Shown here piece after piece: positions 14,778-23,377 of a stretch of DNA of 64,000 bases. The translations under genes were made by a program, and so were the position numbers. Location: contig NZ_BLTG01000016.1 in the NCBI RefSeq assembly GCF_017312405.1, positions 1 to 64,000 on the forward strand. Reading direction: 5' to 3'. How positions within the stretch are numbered: the first letter of the stretch is position 1; every line of letters starts with the position of its first letter. The stretch is from Mycobacterium sp. PO1. GTDB taxonomy: Bacteria > Actinomycetota > Actinomycetes > Mycobacteriales > Mycobacteriaceae. The notes beneath the pieces were generated by a model, which was given only the letters and a program-made list of their open reading frames with translations, made no database searches and was not told where the DNA came from.

Positions 14778-15686
14778 ATGGACATCCTGCGCACCCCCGA
14801 ATCCCGGTTCGCGAACCTGCCGGGCTACCCGTTCGCGCCGCACTACGTCGACGTCTCGGCAGCCGACACGACGCCGGTGCGGATGCACTACGTCGACGAA
14901 GGACCGCGCGACGGTGAGCCGGTCGTGCTGCTGCACGGCGAGCCGACGTGGAGTTACCTGTACCGGACGATGATCCCGCCGCTGGTCGCCGCCGGCTACC
15001 GGGTGTTGGCACCCGATCTGATCGGGTTCGGCCGCTCCGACAAACCGACCCGCTTCGAGGACTACACCTATCTGCGGCACGTGCAGTGGGTGTCGTCGTG
15101 GATCGAGACGCTGGATCTGACGGGAATCACCGCGTTCGTCCAGGACTGGGGCTCTCTGATCGGCCTGCGCATCGCCGGCGAGCAGGGCCAGCGGTTCTCC
15201 CGCCTCGTCGTCGGCAACGGTTTCCTGCCGATCGCCGACCGCCCCACCCCGCCGGCGTTCCAGGTCTGGCGCGCCTTCGCCAAGTACTCCCCCATTCTCC
15301 CGGCGGGGCGGTTGGTCGCGGTCGGGACCACCAGCAAGGTGCCCGCACCCGTGCGCGCCGCCTACGACGCACCGTTCCCCGACAAGCGCTACCAGGCCGG
15401 AGCGCGGGCGTTCCCCCAGCTGGTGCCGACCTCACCGGACAATCCGGCCATCCCCGCCAACCGGGCCGCGTGGGAGGCGCTCGGTCGCTGGGACAAGCCG
15501 TTCCTGGCCCTGTTCGGCAGCAAGGACCCCATCCTCGGTCGCGCCGATGCGCCGCTCATCCGGCACATTCCCGGTGCGGCCGGTCAGCCCCACGCGCGGC
15601 TGCACGGCTCCCACTTCGTGCAGGAGGACTGCGGGTCCGAGCTGGCCGATCGGATGATCTCGTGGATGATGACCAAGACGTCATGA
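14778..15686 (+). CDS. Haloalkane dehalogenase (Rv2296-like)
   Basis: 302 aa alpha/beta-hydrolase that hydrolyses carbon-halogen bonds. Seen: oxyanion segment [11 protein letters not shown] (about 54-64), nucleophile Asp in [12 protein letters not shown] (about 124), GSKDPILG as acid region, catalytic His in GSHFVQED near the end, and [13 protein letters not shown]. The sequence tracks M. tuberculosis Rv2296 (haloalkane dehalogenase 1, from memory) almost end to end. ATG at 14778 ([11 protein letters not shown]) matches that N-terminus; longer reading into the tRNA is excluded. The natural substrate is unproven for the mycobacterial group. Confidence 0.92.
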   Translation: MDILRTPESRFANLPGYPFAPHYVDVSAADTTPVRMHYVDEGPRDGEPVVLLHGEPTWSYLYRTMIPPLVAAGYRVLAPDLIGFGRSDKPTRFEDYTYLRHVQWVSSWIETLDLTGITAFVQDWGSLIGLRIAGEQGQRFSRLVVGNGFLPIADRPTPPAFQVWRAFAKYSPILPAGRLVAVGTTSKVPAPVRAAYDAPFPDKRYQAGARAFPQLVPTSPDNPAIPANRAAWEALGRWDKPFLALFGSKDPILGRADAPLIRHIPGAAGQPHARLHGSHFVQEDCGSELADRMISWMMTKTS

Positions 15687-15689
15687 CTA

Positions 15690-15705
15690 TGTGATCCAGC
15701 TCACA
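15690..15705. promoter_or_regulatory. Perfect CRP-type operator
   Basis: TGTGATCCAGCTCACA is an exact TGTGA-N6-TCACA site, the consensus of mycobacterial CRP (Rv3676-type) regulators. It lies 3 nt after the dehalogenase stop and about 45 nt before the UsfY-like start. A TACGCT box at 15713-15718 would place it near -28, a repressing position, if that box is used. Confidence 0.65.
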
Positions 15706-15749
15706 GCGGGCGTACGCTGAAGGCATCTCTTCAGAAGAAAGGAGATGCC

Positions 15750-16061
15750 ATGAAAGGCGCGCATCGCGACCCGGTGGACCACGCCCGCACCACGCAACCG
15801 CACGCCGGTGAGTCCTTCATCGACACGCTCTGGCTTCCCGGACTGATCCTCATCGGGATCGGCACCGTGCTGATCGCCGGCACCGTCGCCGCCACCGCAT
15901 ACGGCGAACGCGACGTGTCCATCGTGCTCGGTCTGATCGCCGGCGCACTGGTCACCGCCGGCGCCATCGCGATCACACTGGAACACCGGCGCGTCAAGCG
16001 GGTCGAGCGCCAGTGGCTGGCCGAACATCCCGAGCCTCACCGACACCTGCAGGCCAGTTAG
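15750..16061 (+). CDS. UsfY-like small membrane protein
   Basis: 103 aa. N-terminal motif DPVDHARTTQPHAGESF (about 7-23) followed by two membrane helices (about 27-50 and 58-78) and a basic tail EHRRVKRVERQW. The DP-x-DH-x-RTT-x-PHAGES pattern is what I recall for UsfY, a mycobacterial stress-associated protein of unknown function often linked to SigF. Excellent Shine-Dalgarno GAAAGGAG. No SigF promoter was recognised; a perfect CRP site lies upstream instead. Confidence 0.7.
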   Translation: MKGAHRDPVDHARTTQPHAGESFIDTLWLPGLILIGIGTVLIAGTVAATAYGERDVSIVLGLIAGALVTAGAIAITLEHRRVKRVERQWLAEHPEPHRHLQAS

Positions 16062-16906
16062 TCAGCCGAGTTCCAGAACGCCGTCAGCGCCGCGTTGAAC
16101 GCGGCGGGGTTTTCCCAGTGCGGAAAATGCGTGCCACCGCTGAGGCCCTCGACCCGCGCGAAACGCGAGCCCGTGATCCGGTCTCGGATCCACTGTTGCG
16201 AGGCGATCGGCACGTTGACCGAGTCACCGGCGACGACCAATGTCGCCAGGTCTATCCGCGGAATGAGCGCGCGCCAGTCGTGCGTCGCGACATCGAAGAT
16301 GAGGTCGGCGGCGTACCGCCGCTCGAACATCGCGACCTGATCGGACAGCCAGGCCAGCCGCTGGGCTGACACCCCGGGCGATGTCGTCTCGGCGAGGAAG
16401 CCGCTGCGCGGGTCGGGCCCCTCACCCCGAAGGAGGTCGGTGAAGGCGAACAGCGCGGCAGCGTCCATCGTGGCGCCGGCCTCGGCTGCCTGTGCATCGT
16501 TCCACGCGGGATTGCGCAGCGCGCAGGGCATCTGGTCGACGAACACCACAGAGCGCAGTCGATGGGTCCCGAACAGTTCCAGGTAGGACCAGATCACCGC
16601 GGCACCCATGGAGTGTCCCACCAGCCGAACGTCGTCGAGGTTGTGCGTGCTCAGCACCGCAGCGAGATCGGCTGCGAGGCGATGCAGGTGGTAGCCGGCC
16701 GGCGGGGTGGACGATCGGCCGTGGCCGCGATGATCGATCGCCACCACCCGCCGCGACAGCGACAGCTCGGCCAGCTGAGCCGAGAACGTCTGCGCGGTCA
16801 GCGACCACCCGGGCAGTAGAACCACGGCTGGGCCGGAACCGGCCTCCAGGTGGTGCAGCCGCACACCGTCACCGGTGATCGTCCACCCGGAGAGCGGACC
16901 GCTCAT
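16058..16906 (-). CDS. Alpha/beta-fold hydrolase
   Basis: 282 aa. Nucleophile elbow GHSMG (Ser about 110), oxyanion region LLPGWSLT, DHRGHGRS, an acid in VAGDS and His in GGTHFPHWENP near the C-terminus, giving a complete Ser-Asp-His triad. Substrate unknown. ATG at 16906 overlaps the stop of the upstream ZIP-like gene (ATGA), so the two are cotranscribed. Its 3' end overlaps the convergent UsfY-like gene by 4 nt. Confidence 0.85.
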   Translation of the reverse strand: MSGPLSGWTITGDGVRLHHLEAGSGPAVVLLPGWSLTAQTFSAQLAELSLSRRVVAIDHRGHGRSSTPPAGYHLHRLAADLAAVLSTHNLDDVRLVGHSMGAAVIWSYLELFGTHRLRSVVFVDQMPCALRNPAWNDAQAAEAGATMDAAALFAFTDLLRGEGPDPRSGFLAETTSPGVSAQRLAWLSDQVAMFERRYAADLIFDVATHDWRALIPRIDLATLVVAGDSVNVPIASQQWIRDRITGSRFARVEGLSGGTHFPHWENPAAFNAALTAFWNSAD

Positions 16907-17604
16907 CGCAGTGATTCCAGAACGAACAGAGCCAGAAAACCAACGAAGAACAGTGCGGCCATCCACGGCCGGTCCGGCGTCTCGTGAGCCTCGACGAGCA
17001 ATTCCTCGACCACCAACCACAGCAACGCAGCGGCGGCGAACGCCAGCACCAGAGTCAATACCGCGGCACTCGCGTCGGTGAGCACTGCTGCGCCGATGAG
17101 CGCGCCTACACCGACGATCAGACTGAGCCCGGCGGTGATCTCAGCGGCCACGAAGCGACTCATCCCACCGCGGGTCAACTGCAACGCCACCGCCAAGCCC
17201 AAAAACAGCACCTCGGCGGTCAGTGCCACGGTGATGACCGTCGCGGTATCGCGGTTGACGGCAGCACTGGCTCCCACCAGCAGGCCGTCGATCGCCAGGT
17301 CGACGCCGACGACGACCAGAAAGCCGACCGGCACGCCCGAGGACTGGTCACCATGTCCCTCGAAACGACTCATCAGCAGAAGGAGAAGGACGGCTGCGCT
17401 GAATCCGACGACGATCAGCCACAGCGGCCCTTGGTCACGCAGCTCCGGCAGCACTTCGCCGGCTACCGCAGCCAGGACGATGCCGGCCGCCAGATGCTGC
17501 ACGCCGCTGACCATCGCGGTCGACGGTGGGCGCCACACCGCGACGGCGCCCCCGACGGCACCCGCCAGCACCGGGAACACGACCAGCGAGGCCGCGGTTG
17601 TCAC
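16903..17604 (-). CDS. ZIP-like integral membrane protein
   Basis: 233 aa, about eight membrane helices. HLAAGIVLAAVAGEVLPEL (about 37-55) and the later VGVDLAIDGLLVGAS (about 99-113) resemble ZIP metal transporters, but the usual His of the H-x3-DG helix is Asp here and the following H/E-rich helix is largely hydrophobic. It may therefore transport a different cation or have lost transport. GTG start. Operon with the downstream hydrolase. Confidence 0.65.
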   Translation of the reverse strand: MTTAASLVVFPVLAGAVGGAVAVWRPPSTAMVSGVQHLAAGIVLAAVAGEVLPELRDQGPLWLIVVGFSAAVLLLLLMSRFEGHGDQSSGVPVGFLVVVGVDLAIDGLLVGASAAVNRDTATVITVALTAEVLFLGLAVALQLTRGGMSRFVAAEITAGLSLIVGVGALIGAAVLTDASAAVLTLVLAFAAAALLWLVVEELLVEAHETPDRPWMAALFFVGFLALFVLESLR

Positions 17605-17692
17605 TGCACCGATGTCAGCCTCCTCTCACCGCCGACTCCTCATGAAGTGTGCGCTGGATCTACCGGCTTCGGCTCAGTTGTGGTGGAGGCGG

Positions 17693-18379
17693 TTACGTGC
17701 CCCGGGTCCGGATGACCTGCTCGGCGATCTCGGTCAGCTTGGTGTTGCCGTCCTGGGAGAGTCGGCGCAGCATGTCGAACGCTGCGACGTCGTCGATGTT
17801 GTAGCGCTCCATGATGATGCCCTTGGCCTGACCGATCCGGTCCCGCGTCGACAGCGCCGACTCCAGCTGTTCGCTCTGTCTACTGGCGATGATCGCCGCG
17901 GCGGCATGGGCGGCGAGAACCGCACCGATCGTCTCGGCCTCGGCGTCGAACGCGCCGGGCTCGAGCGCGAACAGGTTCAGGGCGCCCGCCGTCTGCGAGC
18001 TGGTGTACAGCTTGAACGACAACGCGCTGCGCACTCCCAGCGCTGCGGCCGCCGCCGAGTACATCGGCCAGCGTCGCTCGGTGCGCAGGTCGTCGCTGCG
18101 CACGATCAGCTCGTCGACCGCGGCCTCCACGCAAGGGCCTTCGCTGTATCTCATCTGCAGTTCGTCGAGCCGCTGCGGCAGCTCCGAGGTGACCCCGACC
18201 GATCGGAAACGACCGCCTTTGCCGATCAACAGGACTCCCGCGGCGTCGACCCCGGCGATCAGGTCCTTGGCCTCGGCGCTGACTTCGGTCAGCACCTCAT
18301 CGACGCTGCGCGGCCCCGCGACGGTTCGGGCCAACTCGGCCATCCGCTGAGCCAGCTCGTGCTGGTTGGCATCAGTCAT
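17693..18379 (-). CDS. GAF-ANTAR transcription antitermination regulator
   Basis: 228 aa. GAF domain (about 20-160, with SEGPCVEAAVDE and ALSFKLY) followed by an ANTAR RNA-binding domain (about 165-222: SALSTRDRIGQAKGIIMERY, AFDMLRRLSQDGN, EIAEQVI). ANTAR proteins bind paired hairpins in mRNA to prevent termination; the GAF domain is the sensor. Such proteins are numerous in mycobacteria. ATG at 18379 is preferred over 18388 because GGAGGG lies 10 nt before it and only 1 nt before the other. Confidence 0.88.
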   Translation of the reverse strand: MTDANQHELAQRMAELARTVAGPRSVDEVLTEVSAEAKDLIAGVDAAGVLLIGKGGRFRSVGVTSELPQRLDELQMRYSEGPCVEAAVDELIVRSDDLRTERRWPMYSAAAAALGVRSALSFKLYTSSQTAGALNLFALEPGAFDAEAETIGAVLAAHAAAAIIASRQSEQLESALSTRDRIGQAKGIIMERYNIDDVAAFDMLRRLSQDGNTKLTEIAEQVIRTRGT

Positions 18380-18554
18380 GAAAAACATTCCCTCCGGTGA
18401 GCAAGGTACACGGAGTCGGGTTTGCCGGAGGCCGCCGCGGGCAATGCACGGTCGAGGCAGAGGGGGCGGTCGACCGTTGCTTCTGCTCAGGTTCCGTCGG
18501 TTCAGACACGCAGCCGACGGAGCCGCCTCCTTTTAGTCACTCTGTTAGTTGTAG

Positions 18555-18560
18555 TACTGT
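18555..18560 (+). promoter_or_regulatory. Leaderless -10 box of the thiolase operon
   Basis: TACTGT, then 6 nt, then GTG at 18567. The upstream 18389-18554 spacer shows no other feature I can support. Confidence 0.45.
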
Positions 18561-18566
18561 TCGGCT

Positions 18567-19784
18567 GTGGCGTGGCCGGATGTCTGGGTGCTCGGCGGGT
18601 ATCAGAGCGATTTCGCGCGCAACGTCCACCGTGAGGGGTGCGACTTCTCCGATCTGACGGACGAGATCTTGCACGGCACACTCGAGTCCGCCGCCATGGA
18701 CGCGCAGGACGTCGAAACCGTGCACGTCGCAAACGCCTTCGGGGAGATGTTCGCCGGTCAGGGCCATCTCGGCGCCATGCCCGCCAGCGTCGACGACGGG
18801 CTGTGGGGCACGCCGGCGTCGTGCCACGAGGCGGCCTGCGCCTCAGGCAGCGTCGCGACCCTGGCGGCACTGAGCGAGTTGCGCTCGGGCGCCTGCCGGA
18901 CCGCTCTGGTCATCGGGATCGAACTGGAGAAGACCGTCCCCGGTGACGTCGCGACGACGATTTTGGGCGCGGCGGCATGGACCGGTCACGAAGGCGACGA
19001 CGCCAAGTACATGTGGCCGCACATGTTCGATCGGGTGGCCGCCGAGTACGACCGCCGCTACGGACTCGACGAGGCGCACCTGCGGTCGATCGCGTCGCTG
19101 AACCTGGCCAACGCACGCGCCAACCCCCGCGCCCAGACCCGGGACTGGTCGGTTCCCGACCCCCTCACCGATGACGACGTGATCAACCCCGTGGTCGAGG
19201 GGCGGTTGCGACGCTTCGACTGCAGCCAGATCACCGACGGCGGCGCCGGTGTCGTGCTGGTCACCGACGACTGGCTGCGGACCCACCCCAGCGCCCGTCC
19301 GCTGGCCAGGATCGCCGGGTGGGGCCACCGCACCGTCGGTCTCGGCCTGCAGCAGAAGCTGGACCGCTCGCGCGAGGACCCCTACGTCCTCCCCCACGTG
19401 CGGGCCACGGTGCTCGACGCGTTCGACCGTGCCCACGTCACCCTCGACGACGTCGACGGCTTCGAGGTACACGACTGCTTCACTCCCAGCGAGTACATGG
19501 CGATCGACCACATCGGGTTGACCGGTCCCGGTGAGTCGTGGAAGGCCATCGAAAACGGCGAGATCGAGCGTGGCGGGCGGCTCCCGATCAACCCCAGTGG
19601 CGGTCTGATCGGCGGCGGGCATCCCGTCGGCGCATCGGGAATCCGGATGCTGCTCGACGCCACGCGACAGGTCAGCGGTACCGCCGGCGACTACCAGGTC
19701 GACGGTGCTGCGACGTTCGCGACCCTGAACTTCGGCGGCAGCACCTCCACCACCGTCAGCTTCGTCGTCAGGAGTGCGCCGTGA
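18567..19784 (+). CDS. Thiolase-family acetyl-CoA acetyltransferase (Rv0914c-like)
   Basis: 405 aa thiolase fold of the sterol-carrier/lipid-transfer type. Acyl-accepting Cys in SCHEAACASGS (about 90-100), HDCFTPSEY, and the C-terminal GGGHPVGASGIRM. These enzymes cleave or form 3-ketoacyl-CoA. The next gene, a carotenoid oxygenase, overlaps it by GTGA; I recall the same pair as Rv0914c-Rv0913c. An operon of thiolase plus double-bond cleaving oxygenase suggests breakdown of an isoprenoid or similar chain (inference). Confidence 0.9.
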   Translation: MAWPDVWVLGGYQSDFARNVHREGCDFSDLTDEILHGTLESAAMDAQDVETVHVANAFGEMFAGQGHLGAMPASVDDGLWGTPASCHEAACASGSVATLAALSELRSGACRTALVIGIELEKTVPGDVATTILGAAAWTGHEGDDAKYMWPHMFDRVAAEYDRRYGLDEAHLRSIASLNLANARANPRAQTRDWSVPDPLTDDDVINPVVEGRLRRFDCSQITDGGAGVVLVTDDWLRTHPSARPLARIAGWGHRTVGLGLQQKLDRSREDPYVLPHVRATVLDAFDRAHVTLDDVDGFEVHDCFTPSEYMAIDHIGLTGPGESWKAIENGEIERGGRLPINPSGGLIGGGHPVGASGIRMLLDATRQVSGTAGDYQVDGAATFATLNFGGSTSTTVSFVVRSAP

Positions 19785-21301
19785 CCCACGCCGAGATCGT
19801 CGGCAAGTTCCTGTCCACGCTGCCCGAGGACGACGACCATCCCTACCGCACCGGTCCGTGGCGGCCTCAGACGTGCGAGTGGGATTCCGACGACCTCACC
19901 GTGATCGCCGGAGAACTGCCGGCCGACCTCGACGGCGTGTATCTACGCAACACTGAGAACCCGCTGCACCCGGCGCTGAAGAACTACCACCCGTTCGACG
20001 GCGACGGCATGCTGCACATCGTGGGCTTTCGGGACGGGAAGGCGTTCTACCGCAACAGGTTCGTGCGCACCGACGGCTTCGACGCGGAGAACCGGGCCGG
20101 CGGGCCCCTGTGGCCGGGTATCGCCGAACCCGTCGAACTGGCCCGCGTCGACTACGGCTGGGGTGCAAGAACATTGATGAAGGATGCGTCGTCCACCGAC
20201 GTGGTGGTGCACCGCGGGGTGGCGCTGACAAGCCACTATCAGTGCGGCGACCTGTACCGCACCGATCCCTGCACCGGCGCCGCGCTCGGCAAGGAGGCCT
20301 GGCAGGGTGGGTTTCCCTCGGACTGGGGGGTTTCGGCGCATCCCAAAGTCGATGAGCGCACCGGCGAGTTGCTGTACTTCAGCTACAGCAAGCAGGCGCC
20401 CTATCTGCGGTACGGGGTGGTCAGCGGTGACGGTGACGTCGTGCACCGCACCGATGTTCCGCTGCCCGGGCCGCGGTTGCCCCACGACATGGCCTTCACC
20501 GACAATTACGTGATCTTCAACGACTTCCCGCTGTTCTGGGATCCCGCGTTGCTCGAGCACAACATGCACCTCCCCCGTTTCCATCGCGACATCCCCTCCC
20601 GGTTCGCGGTGCTTCCCCGGCGCGGTGACACCTCCCAGATCCGCTGGTTCGAGGCCGACCCCACGTACGTCCTGCACTTCCCCAACGCGTTCGAAGACGG
20701 CGACGAGATCGTGCTCGACGGCTTCTACCAGGGTGATCCGGAGCCTGCCGACGACGGCGCAGGAACCAAGTGGCAGCGCGCCTTTCGTTTCCTGGCGCTC
20801 GACCGCATGCAGGCGCGGCTGCATCGCTGGCGCTTCAACCTCAGAACCGGTGCGGTACGCGAAGAACAGCTGACCGACACGATCTCCGAATTCGGGATGA
20901 TCAACCCCGTCCATGCCGGCCGCCCCTACCGCTACGCCTACGCCGCCACCGCGATACCCGGGTGGTTTCTGTTCGACGGCCTGGTCCGCCACGACCTGCA
21001 GACCGGAGCGGAGGAGGCGTTCACCTTCGGTGACGGCGTCTACGGCAGTGAGACGGCGATGGCGCCCCGCCCCGGCGGCAATGCCGAGGACGACGGATAC
21101 CTGGTGACCCTGACGACCGACATGACCGCGGACGCATCGTTCTGCCTGGTCTTCGACGCCGCCCGGGTGGGTGACGGGCCGGTGTGCACGATCGCGCTGC
21201 CCGAACGTATCTCGAGCGGCACCCACTCGACGTGGGTGGCCGGCGCCGAGCTGCGACGGTGGCGCGACACCGACACCGCGGCTGCCGCGATCGGACTCTG
21301 A
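19781..21301 (+). CDS. Carotenoid cleavage oxygenase family protein (Rv0913c-like)
   Basis: 506 aa seven-bladed propeller non-heme iron dioxygenase that splits a C=C bond in carotenoid-, stilbene- or lignin-type substrates. Putative four iron-binding His are in segments SAHPKVD, LPHDMAF, the histidine-rich LLEHNMHLPRFHRD region and HSTW near the C-terminus. HPFDGDGMLH is also conserved. GTG start overlaps the thiolase stop. The TTG of the double-HxlR regulator follows the stop with no gap, so all three genes are likely one transcript. Confidence 0.9.
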   Translation: MTHAEIVGKFLSTLPEDDDHPYRTGPWRPQTCEWDSDDLTVIAGELPADLDGVYLRNTENPLHPALKNYHPFDGDGMLHIVGFRDGKAFYRNRFVRTDGFDAENRAGGPLWPGIAEPVELARVDYGWGARTLMKDASSTDVVVHRGVALTSHYQCGDLYRTDPCTGAALGKEAWQGGFPSDWGVSAHPKVDERTGELLYFSYSKQAPYLRYGVVSGDGDVVHRTDVPLPGPRLPHDMAFTDNYVIFNDFPLFWDPALLEHNMHLPRFHRDIPSRFAVLPRRGDTSQIRWFEADPTYVLHFPNAFEDGDEIVLDGFYQGDPEPADDGAGTKWQRAFRFLALDRMQARLHRWRFNLRTGAVREEQLTDTISEFGMINPVHAGRPYRYAYAATAIPGWFLFDGLVRHDLQTGAEEAFTFGDGVYGSETAMAPRPGGNAEDDGYLVTLTTDMTADASFCLVFDAARVGDGPVCTIALPERISSGTHSTWVAGAELRRWRDTDTAAAAIGL

Positions 21302-22192
21302 TTGCCCGACCAGCCCAATGCGGTCGCGAAGATGCTGGGCGTCCTCGGCGACGAGTGGACGCTGTTGATCGCCCAACAGGCCCTGCTCGGCGGCCGCCGC
21401 TACGCCGAGTTCGCCGGGGCCTTGCCGATCTCGAGTGCGGTGCTGACCTCACGGCTGAAGTCGATGGTCGGCGACGATCTGCTGATCCGACGTGAGTATC
21501 AGACCCGCCCGTCGCGCTCGGAGTACCTGACCACGGCTCGCAGCCGCGCGCTGTGGCCGATGCTCACCTCGGTCTGGGCGTGGGAGCGTGCCTGGGTTCC
21601 CGACCACGCCCAGCCGCTACCGTCCATGCGGCACAGTCTGTGCCGGAGCAGCTTCGCACCGCGAGTGGCCTGCCGGGCCTGCGGTGAGGCCGTCGTCCAC
21701 GGCGAGGTCAGCGCTCGGTGGGGGCCGACCGGATCGTGGCAGCGGTCGATCCCCGCGTCGGCCAACCGCCGCCGGTCACCTCATCGGCGGTCGAGCGCGG
21801 GCGTGCTCTTCCCGCAGACCATGAGCGTAATCGGCGACCGGTGGGCCTTCGCTCTGCTGGTGGCGGCCTTCGTCGGTGTCAGCCGGTTCACCGACTTCCA
21901 GCAGCAGCTCGGCACGCCGCCGGGCACCATCGCAGCGCGGTTGTCGACGTTCACCGCAGAAGAGATTCTGGCCCGCCACGACGACGGTTACGCCCTGACG
22001 GAGAAGGGCCGAGCGTTCTTCCCGGTGTTGGTGTGCGCGCTGCACTGGGCGCAGAACGTCTTCGGCGATGCGCAGGGCCCCGCGGTCGTGCTGACCCACA
22101 ACAGGTGTGGCCGGAGATTCGTTCCGGTGCTGGAATGCGACCGGTGCGGCGAACGTCTGCGCGGTCCGCACATCATCCCCGTGGCCGGGTGA
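21302..22192 (+). CDS. Tandem double HxlR-type regulator with two zinc-knuckle modules
   Basis: 296 aa made of two similar halves. Each has a winged-helix HxlR domain (first half GVLGDEWTLLIAQQAL and AVLTSRL; second half SVIGDRWAFALLVAAF and GTIAARL) followed by the same H-x2-C-x9-C-x2-C motif (first half HSLC...CRAC, second half HNRC...CDRC), likely a zinc site. A single chain thus imitates a dimer. TTG start at 21302 directly after the oxygenase stop. Probably regulates the upstream operon (inference). A linker of about 25 residues, rich in Arg and Ser, joins the halves. Confidence 0.8.
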   Translation: MPDQPNAVAKMLGVLGDEWTLLIAQQALLGGRRYAEFAGALPISSAVLTSRLKSMVGDDLLIRREYQTRPSRSEYLTTARSRALWPMLTSVWAWERAWVPDHAQPLPSMRHSLCRSSFAPRVACRACGEAVVHGEVSARWGPTGSWQRSIPASANRRRSPHRRSSAGVLFPQTMSVIGDRWAFALLVAAFVGVSRFTDFQQQLGTPPGTIAARLSTFTAEEILARHDDGYALTEKGRAFFPVLVCALHWAQNVFGDAQGPAVVLTHNRCGRRFVPVLECDRCGERLRGPHIIPVAG

Positions 22193-22221
22193 CAAGCATC
22201 GGAAACTGCCGGCTTCAACCG

Positions 22222-22248
22222 CTGGCACTCTCGGACTGAGAGTGCTAA
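22222..22248 (+). promoter_or_regulatory. CIRCE element (HrcA operator)
   Basis: CTGGCACTC-N9-GAGTGCTAA matches the CIRCE consensus TTAGCACTC-N9-GAGTGCTAA with two changes in the left arm. It lies 73 nt before the Hsp20 start and indicates heat-shock repression by HrcA. Confidence 0.85.
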
Positions 22249-22321
22249 TCTCGCTGGTGCACAGTGATTTGGCTGCCCGCCGGGGTGGCGGGCTCTGACG
22301 TGACATAGGAGGTGGATTGCT

Positions 22322-22771
22322 GTGCTTCGCTTTGATCCGTTCAGTGACCTTGACGCTCTGACCCGGGGCTTGCTGACCAGCCAGACCGGATCGAATCGCT
22401 CCCCCCGGTTCATGCCCATGGACCTCTGCAAGATCGACGACCACTACGTCCTGACCGCCGACCTGCCCGGTGTCGACCCCGGCTCGGTGGACGTCAATGT
22501 CGACAACGGCACGTTGACGATCTCCGCGCACCGCACCGCCAGGTCTGACGAGTCCGCGCAGTGGCTGGCCAACGAGAGGTTCTTCGGCACCTACCGGCGC
22601 CAACTCTCCCTGGGTGACGGCGTCGACTCCGCGGCGATCTCGGCGACCTACGAGAACGGCGTGCTCACGGTGACGATTCCGGTGGCCGAGAAGGCCAAAC
22701 CGCGCAAGGTCGAGGTCAGCCACTCCGGCAATCAGAAGTCCATCCAACCGACGACCGTCGAATCCGAGTAA
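22322..22771 (+). CDS. Hsp20/alpha-crystallin small heat-shock protein
   Basis: 149 aa ATP-independent chaperone. Alpha-crystallin domain about 35-130 with LTADLPGVDPGSVDV, FFGTYRRQLSLGDGVD and ENGVLTVTIPVAEKAKPRKV; N-terminus MLRFDPFSDLDAL. It resembles the 18-kDa antigen type of mycobacterial Hsp20. GTG start behind Shine-Dalgarno AGGAGGT. Controlled by the CIRCE element upstream. Confidence 0.93.
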   Translation: MLRFDPFSDLDALTRGLLTSQTGSNRSPRFMPMDLCKIDDHYVLTADLPGVDPGSVDVNVDNGTLTISAHRTARSDESAQWLANERFFGTYRRQLSLGDGVDSAAISATYENGVLTVTIPVAEKAKPRKVEVSHSGNQKSIQPTTVESE

Positions 22772-22780
22772 CCGGCCCGG

Positions 22781-23377
22781 TCAGCCGTTGCGGTCCAGCC
22801 GGAAGAGCAGGTTGGACCGCACGGCCGGCCATTCGATGTCCAGGATCGAATAGACCATCGTGTCGCGGCGCGATCCGTCGGGCAGCAGCTGGTGGCTACG
22901 CAGCACGCCGTCCAGTTTGGCGCCCAACCGCTCGATGGCGGCACGGCTGGCCGCGTTGAAGAAATGGGTCCGGAATTCGACCGCGACACAACCCAATTCG
23001 TCGAACGCATGTCCCAGCATCAACAGCTTGGTCTCGGCGTTGACACCGGTCCGGCGCGCCGGCGAGACGTACCAGGTGTGACCGATCTCGAGGCGGCGGT
23101 TCGGCCCGTCGACATTCAGGTAACTCGACGAACCGATCAACGTGCCGCCCTTGTCGCGCACCACGAACGTCAGCCCGGTCGCCGGACTCTGCACCGTCAG
23201 CCGCGCATCGACCCATTGCGCGGACGAGCCGGCCTTGGGCGCGCCGGTGAACCACAGTCCGCCCAACTCGCCGTCGGCAGCCACTGCGTCGATCTCCGGA
23301 AGATGCTCACGGCCAAGCGGTTCCAGACTCACCCAGCGCTGCCCGGTCAGTTCCACCGGCTCGACCAGCATCGTCAC
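22781..23377 (-). CDS. GNAT-family N-acetyltransferase (RimJ/RimL-like)
   Basis: 198 aa. Acetyltransferase fold with LIGSSSYLNV, IGHTWYVSPARRTGVNAETK (acetyl-CoA binding loop region, about 105-124), FDELGCVAVEFRTHFFNAAS and AIERLGAKLDGVLR, typical of RimJ/RimL-like enzymes that acetylate N-termini or small amines. Start GTG at 23377 overlaps the stop of the membrane-protein gene (GTGA); an ATG at 23371 is the alternative. Probably cotranscribed with that gene. Confidence 0.88.
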   Translation of the reverse strand: MTMLVEPVELTGQRWVSLEPLGREHLPEIDAVAADGELGGLWFTGAPKAGSSAQWVDARLTVQSPATGLTFVVRDKGGTLIGSSSYLNVDGPNRRLEIGHTWYVSPARRTGVNAETKLLMLGHAFDELGCVAVEFRTHFFNAASRAAIERLGAKLDGVLRSHQLLPDGSRRDTMVYSILDIEWPAVRSNLLFRLDRNG

